Of a stretch of DNA of 64,000 nucleotides, positions 58,936 through 64,000 are shown in pieces (position 1 is the first letter of the stretch; every line of letters begins with the position of its first letter). The notes beneath the pieces were generated by a model. That model searched no databases and was not told where the DNA came from. It saw only the letters and a program-made list of their open reading frames with translations. Source of the DNA: Cherax quadricarinatus (taxonomy: Eukaryota > Arthropoda > Malacostraca > Decapoda > Parastacidae); assembly GCF_038502225.1 (NCBI RefSeq), contig NC_091293.1, forward strand, positions 5,625,216 through 5,689,215, read 5' to 3'. The position numbers and the translations under genes were made by a program.

Positions 58936-59087
58936 GTGGGACTTTCACATCAGAGCTTATTTCTTGGGTGGCATTGAAAATTGGGTTGGGCAAATGTTTT
59001 GTTAGTGGGATGAATTGTAAAGGACCTGCCTAGTATGGGCCAGCAGGCCTCCTGCAGTGTTCCTCCTTTTCTTATGTTCTTATGTTC

Positions 59088-60538
59088 TTATGAAACAACA
59101 CCAGACAGCCACATCCATCTGGACTCTCTTACCTCCTCCCAAGAACTTGACACTCCTTTCACCAACACAGACGTTAAAATTCTCCTCAGACACCTTCCTG
59201 ACAAGGCCCCTGGTGCCTCTGGCCTAAACCATATTATCCTAAAACACCTTCCTGACTCTATCATTACTGCCTACACAAATCTCCTCAACGCCTCCCTTGC
59301 CTCTGGATACTTCCCTTCCCTCTTCAAAGCTGCTACTGCTATCATCCTTCCTAAACCCAATAAAGACCACTCTGACCCTAGAAACTATCGCCCAATCAGC
59401 CTCCTCGAAACTTTAGGAAAATTCTTTGAAAAACTCATCAATCATCGCCTTCGCAGATACCTGGAACACACCCTCTACTTTCTGGATGGCCAGTTTGGCT
59501 TCAGAACACATAGATCCACACATCGATTCCATTAACATCATTCTCAACTACATCCACATCAACACAAAACAAAGAAACAGGACAGCCTTGGTTGCAAAAA
59601 GACGTTGAAAGCCTTTGACACTGTCCGGCAATGAAGGGCCTGGCACAACCTGCACTAACTTCAACCTGCCTCTCAATACTCGTAAACTCCTCTGCAACTT
59701 CCTCAGACGGCCGTACGATGAGAACTAAATCTCAAGGCTGTTAATGACTACACACTAAAATGCCGGAGTACCCTAGGATCTGTCCTCCCTACCTCTGCTA
59801 TTTTATACACTAACGATTCCAACATCGTATACTACAACCCATCACACTAGCATATGCAGAGACGACATTACACAACTTATCACTCATGCCAATATAGATA
59901 CACTCACACACAAACACAAAAATGAGGTCGACAGGATAGCCATCTGGGAACAAAATGGAGGATCAAAACCAATGCAGCCAAATCCATTACTATTTTAACT
60001 ACAGGAAATGATCTCCATTACCTGTCGAGCTCAGAATAGCTGACACCTGCACTTACAGCCCCATCACACACCTGTCACTGTCTTTGGCGTTAATCTGACT
60101 ACCTTCTTCTGTTTACACGTATTCACCAAGGCATGCAATACCAGTGGTGTCTCTGCAAATTTCTACAAGCTGGAACATGCTCACCACCAAACTACACCTC
60201 TACAAATCCCTAATACGTCCTCTGATAACTTACTCTCCTCTAGCCCTCTCTCTGCAGCTAAAACAAACTTGCTTAAAACTGCAGCTGTCCAGAAACAAGG
60301 CGCTGCGCTGCGCTTGATGTCAGATGGAGGACTCGCCACAAGCGAGTCTCCATGCCCACCAGACATCCCTGTGCTGAACCTGCACTGGAAGACGCTCAGT
60401 GACAGACAGATAGACAAACTTGAGACAAGACATGACTACTGGACCTCTCTCCTTGACGAAGACATTCGCAGACCCACAAACCAACACAACCTTTTCTACT
60501 CCTTGCATGATCCTGCTCCTAACCCTATTTACAAATAA
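59088..60538 (+). pseudogene. Jockey/I-like ORF2 reverse transcriptase, decayed
   Basis: Resumes the outer LINE: LLRHLPDKAPGASGLNHIIL, KPNKDHSDPRNYRPISLLET and FLDGQFGFRTHRSTH, then a frameshift near 59520 and a badly broken palm (the motif A and C regions are not readable). The C-terminus is clearer (QRIDKLETRHDYWTSLLDED-like, 60400-60538, ending PNPIYK). The 3' UTR follows to about 60960. Confidence 0.7.
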
Positions 60539-61017
60539 CCTTGGATTCGCTGACAGGTACCTTCTATGACAGGTACCATTCTCTGACCCACGTTGGACTT
60601 AGCTTTTGGGTTAAGACATGGCCCAGTTCTACACTCCTCTCTAGTCCTAAACGTCGCATGTCCCTTCCTCCCCGCTCACCCCACCGGAGTCCCAACAGAA
60701 GAGCATGAATTTCTCTTCTCAATATCTGTTCCACGATCGCCATCGCTGCTGGGTTAAGCCCTGGCTCCATTTCTACGACTAAGAACACTCCTCTCCAGCA
60801 TTATTCTTCGTCTGTCCCGTCTTCCCCGCTCATCCCATTTGGGATTTTACCTGAACTTTCGTTCGTTCGTTCGTTATTACTTTCATAGTTCCTTGACAAT
60901 GTGAGTAGTCCCGAAAGCACTTGGAATTTCACTACTCTTTCACAGTGGTTGTTTTGCATATTTTAAAATCACCTGTTTACTGTGATCTTATTGCATGCAT
61001 ATCTATCTATCTATCTA

Positions 61018-61262
<245 letters not shown>

Positions 61263-61336
61263 TGTGTGAACATTTATTAATAAACAAAATACATTTACAG
61301 AAAAAAACATAAACATGAATACAATGGCACAATGTA

Positions 61337-64000
61337 TCAAAGATGATGAATTTCCTCCAGCTCCTCCGAGGCTGGACGTGAGCCAAGTATGCAGCAAGCA
61401 TTTCCCCTCTGGATGGCGACGCTGAGGCGCTGGAACATGAAAGTGGCTGCCCTTGGGTCCCTGGTGGTGTCGATGAGTCTGGAACCCAATTCTTTAAGGA
61501 AACGTGTGGCATTTTTTCCCCATGATCCCAAGGTCTCCGATCCCACTGGGACAAATTGATACTGTTGGCTAATGTCCCTGTACTTGCTGATCTTGTACTC
61601 CTCCCTGTGGTCAGCAGCTCCTCCCTGTCGCCCCACACTGTGACGGATATAGGTGTCAGCCAGTGTGGACACACAGGTATAGTCCCATGCTAAGAGCTTG
61701 CCATTCTTCCAAGGATAGATGGTGATCCCGTCGGGGCGGTTTGCTGGGTTGTGGGTATTGTTTGCTGCAAGTGATCGTGGCTCCCTCTCGGCAGGGCATC
61801 CAGCTGTAGCAAGGGTTCTCTTAATGATGTCGTTGACCTCGTTGTGTCTTGCATGCCAGCCCTTGGTTTTGGAACAGTTAAGACCATGTAGACCGTATTG
61901 GTCTGCTTGCACTTCGCCGCAAATACACATATATTCTGTGTGAATTGGGGCAGCAAGGCGCAGAGCCACTGCAATACGGAGGGTCTTAGGGTCGAGTCGC
62001 GTTCCCATTGCCGATATGGGAACTGTTTGGAGGAAGTCCCCGGAGTGAGGTGCACTCACAGCCTGGAGACGGGCAATCTCCCTATCTGATGTTGCAGCCC
62101 TGAGCATGTTGGCAAGCACCTTTTCAGCAATTGGGCTATCCCAGCTTGACTGTTTGTGAGCCAGTGCTGCACTAGGGTTTGGTGCTGGAGCAGCAAGAGT
62201 CTCCCATTCGGTGATGGCACTGACATAGCTAGGGTCTTCTATTCCTGCTGAGTCACTGAGGGTGTCAGGAAGAATTTGTCTTATCAACTCGTTTGATGCA
62301 ATGGAAGAGGATAGGAAAGCTGGTAGAGCAATCTGGGAGGATCTGCGTACTCCTAGCCCTCCAAGCCTGACCGGAAGTGAGGCTTGCAACCACTGTCCAT
62401 CGTCAAGGGAAAGATTCAATACACTCTCTAGCATGGCCTTCAGGAGAGAGTCATATTCCTTGAGTTTTGGACTGCTGAAGGCTGGGGAGCATCTCAGAAA
62501 ATAGATAAGTTTTGGCGTTGACAGGCACCTGGTGAGTAGGTAAAAGGCGTCGTGTGTGTCAATGTCTTTCATCCTGCTTTCCATCGTCCGGAGGTCTGAG
62601 ACTTTTTTTCCTAGGACCAGATCGATGGCATTGGACCCAAGAGGAGCACCGAGGAGAGTGCTATTGGCTGGATCAATGGCTCGTGCTCCTGGTAAAACGG
62701 TACTGATATTCTGTATCAACTGTTGATTGGTAGAAACTATTTCACATTTGGTGGGGTTTAAAGAAAGGCCCAGGCTTTCTCCCATGTCTTTAATTTTACT
62801 GATGTCCTCCAGGAGAGACTCTGTTGTGCCAGCCAGGGTACCGTCGTCCAGGAACCAGATATTGAGCTCGCTGGAGAGTGCCTCCGTGACTTCCTTGATG
62901 ACCAAACAAAATAGAAAGGGGGCGAGAGGGTCCCCCTGTTGCACGCCCTCACACGAGTCAATTTCATGGTCCCCAAACAATAGTTTTGAAGTCACACTAT
63001 AACACGATTCTATGAAGGGATAAAGGGAAGGGAAGTTTCTATAAACTGCTTGGAGAGCAGCATCCCTTCTGACTGAGTTGAAAGCATTGGCAAAGTCCAA
63101 TTTGACCAAGGCTTTTTCATAGGACATGTTTTTGATATATACTCGTGCTGCGTGGGCAGCTGCTTCACAGCCCTGTTGAACGCCGAAACCGAGCTGAGTT
63201 GGTTTCAGCATTGCAGCAGCCTCTTGACTCACCCTTCTTACTGCAGCCTTGGCGACTAGGCGCCGAAGGGTGTTACCCACTGCAATGGGCCTGATTCCGC
63301 CATCCTTTTTGCGGAGGGCACACAATGAGGCACCAAAGAAAAAGGGTCTGATGGCCTCTGGGACACCGCCAGCCAGGCACAGGTTGGAAAATTTGGTGAG
63401 TTCAGACAGCAGCCTCTCTGAAACCTCACCAAGTGCTGGATTGAGTATTTGTTTTAAGTGTTGAGGCCTTAAACCAGTGAAACCTCCTGCTGAACCCTGT
63501 GGAAATGACATAGCAGCTTTATACACATCAGCATCCTGTAAGGTTAGATGTTCTTCGCCTGCTGCAATGTCAGGGAGGTCAATGTTGGTACTGGGAGCCC
63601 TGGGTGGATGTTTGTCCTTCAGAGCTTGTGCCGTGCTGACGTCCTTGGGAGCGATGGTATCCTCACTGGTTATAAGTCTCAAAGCTCCAATAGTATTACC
63701 CTCTTCTATTTTTTTGCTAATTTGGGCTCTGATTTTTGAGGTGTCGGGTGTCCTGTTGTTGGCATTTGCCCGGCGGGTGTTTGTCGCCCTAGGGGGGAGA
63801 CGGACGAGGTTGTCATCCCTTGGGAATGCATTTATTGCCCTAATAACATGCGTTGCTAGTGACTTGTCCCTCCTTGGTGGGACAGCCAAACAGGCATTGC
63901 CAAAAAGCAGCAAGTTGTGCCAGGATCTGTTGTTTGAAGGAGCATCGTTGACTTTCTTCAGAAGGTCAGTGAATTTGCTAGCAGCTTGAGGGCGAGCTGC
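61337..64000 (-). CDS. R2/R4-type LINE polyprotein (RT plus restriction-like endonuclease), partial
   Basis: Uninterrupted minus-strand frame of at least 888 codons, open to the window edge, so the start is outside. Reverse transcriptase: [36 protein letters not shown], motif [15 protein letters not shown], motif [18 protein letters not shown], motif [12 protein letters not shown]. After a long thumb region come a C-terminal knuckle CICG...YGLHGLNC with a following RH, and a restriction-like nuclease [18 protein letters not shown] (PD and D residues). This domain order is typical of site-specific R2/R4/NeSL-type elements, not CR1. About 75 bases of 3' UTR separate the stop from (TA)n. Intact as far as seen. 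Confidence 0.85.
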   Translation of the reverse strand, partial: AARPQAASKFTDLLKKVNDAPSNNRSWHNLLLFGNACLAVPPRRDKSLATHVIRAINAFPRDDNLVRLPPRATNTRRANANNRTPDTSKIRAQISKKIEEGNTIGALRLITSEDTIAPKDVSTAQALKDKHPPRAPSTNIDLPDIAAGEEHLTLQDADVYKAAMSFPQGSAGGFTGLRPQHLKQILNPALGEVSERLLSELTKFSNLCLAGGVPEAIRPFFFGASLCALRKKDGGIRPIAVGNTLRRLVAKAAVRRVSQEAAAMLKPTQLGFGVQQGCEAAAHAARVYIKNMSYEKALVKLDFANAFNSVRRDAALQAVYRNFPSLYPFIESCYSVTSKLLFGDHEIDSCEGVQQGDPLAPFLFCLVIKEVTEALSSELNIWFLDDGTLAGTTESLLEDISKIKDMGESLGLSLNPTKCEIVSTNQQLIQNISTVLPGARAIDPANSTLLGAPLGSNAIDLVLGKKVSDLRTMESRMKDIDTHDAFYLLTRCLSTPKLIYFLRCSPAFSSPKLKEYDSLLKAMLESVLNLSLDDGQWLQASLPVRLGGLGVRRSSQIALPAFLSSSIASNELIRQILPDTLSDSAGIEDPSYVSAITEWETLAAPAPNPSAALAHKQSSWDSPIAEKVLANMLRAATSDREIARLQAVSAPHSGDFLQTVPISAMGTRLDPKTLRIAVALRLAAPIHTEYMCICGEVQADQYGLHGLNCSKTKGWHARHNEVNDIIKRTLATAGCPAEREPRSLAANNTHNPANRPDGITIYPWKNGKLLAWDYTCVSTLADTYIRHSVGRQGGAADHREEYKISKYRDISQQYQFVPVGSETLGSWGKNATRFLKELGSRLIDTTRDPRAATFMFQRLSVAIQRGNACCILGSRPASEELEEIHHL

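Larger units (their letters stand above)
55087..59087 (+). mobile_element. Near full-length CR1 LINE, group 2
   Basis: Half a 5' monomer (GTGTACTTGGCTCTGTGAAG), intact ORF1, ORF2 with a single extra G, 3' UTR and CTTATGTTCTTATG tail. It is the most intact retrotransposon here and the reference for the other group 2 copies. It is inserted in the Jockey-like ORF2 next to CACACACAC; no clear target duplication. Confidence 0.88.
52381..60960 (+). mobile_element. Jockey/I-like LINE with nested SINE and CR1
   Basis: A + strand element with ORF1 (zinc knuckles, Pro/Ser-rich tail), ORF2 endonuclease, reverse transcriptase and a 3' UTR ending TTGCATATTTT before (TA)n. It is interrupted by a SINE (52930-53232) inside ORF1 and by a CR1 (55087-59087) between the endonuclease and the reverse transcriptase. 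The 5' part upstream of the knuckles is lost at the junction with the minus copy. Confidence 0.75.

Overview
This is a eukaryotic window, most likely from a decapod crustacean. The reasons are a split-exon cell-adhesion gene with insect-like Dscam sequence, very large introns packed with CR1-type LINEs, long CT/CA/TA microsatellites, and tRNA-derived SINEs with AAT tails. There is no bacterial or viral gene organisation. The only host gene I can support is a Down syndrome cell adhesion molecule (Dscam) homologue on the + strand. Ten exons (about 1.66 kb coding) cover the second half of one fibronectin III (FN3) domain, two complete FN3 domains, one Ig domain and two more FN3 domains. This matches the conserved Dscam order FN3-2 (half), FN3-3, FN3-4, Ig10, FN3-5, FN3-6. 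All exon joins are phase-compatible. The window opens and ends inside the gene; the first intron here is 28.9 kb and the last runs past the window end.

Region by region: 1-4070 holds the FN3-2 exon, LINE tail fragments and a 1.9-kb 30-bp minisatellite. Positions 4070-29110 are a Russian-doll nest. One + strand CR1 copy (pieces 4070-4714, 9294-9581, 11597-12375, 28250-29110) was split by (i) an element carrying hammerhead-ribozyme-like motifs (4715-9293) that itself received a second CR1, (ii) a 2.0-kb insertion with a 9-bp target duplication, and (iii) a minus-strand CR1 (12376-28249). That minus-strand CR1 was in turn split by a palindromic hammerhead-like element (12775-13632) and by another + strand CR1 (14407-25415), whose middle is replaced by a 7.6-kb array of hammerhead-like repeat units. 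Positions 29113-38110 hold minisatellites, the FN3-3 exons, another inverted hammerhead-like element, and four LINE copies separated by (CA)n tracts. Positions 38111-50662 hold the remaining exons in shorter introns. Positions 50663-64000 hold an inverted tRNA-SINE, two head-to-head Jockey/I-like LINE copies, a nearly intact CR1 nested in one of them, and at the right edge an open R2/R4-like LINE reading frame next to a (TA)n tract.

The most interesting signal is a set of related non-autonomous elements. Each carries a CUGANGA...GAAAC hammerhead-like core with complementary flanking helices and an adjacent AATAAA. The helix sequences differ between sub-families yet stay complementary. They occur as inverted pairs with 10-12 bp target duplications and as a tandem array of 12 near-identical units of about 433 bp. 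A second candidate is a 21-bp tandem repeat that places six in-frame 5' splice sites at the end of the Ig10 exon. Everything was read by eye; clade names of LINEs other than CR1 are tentative.
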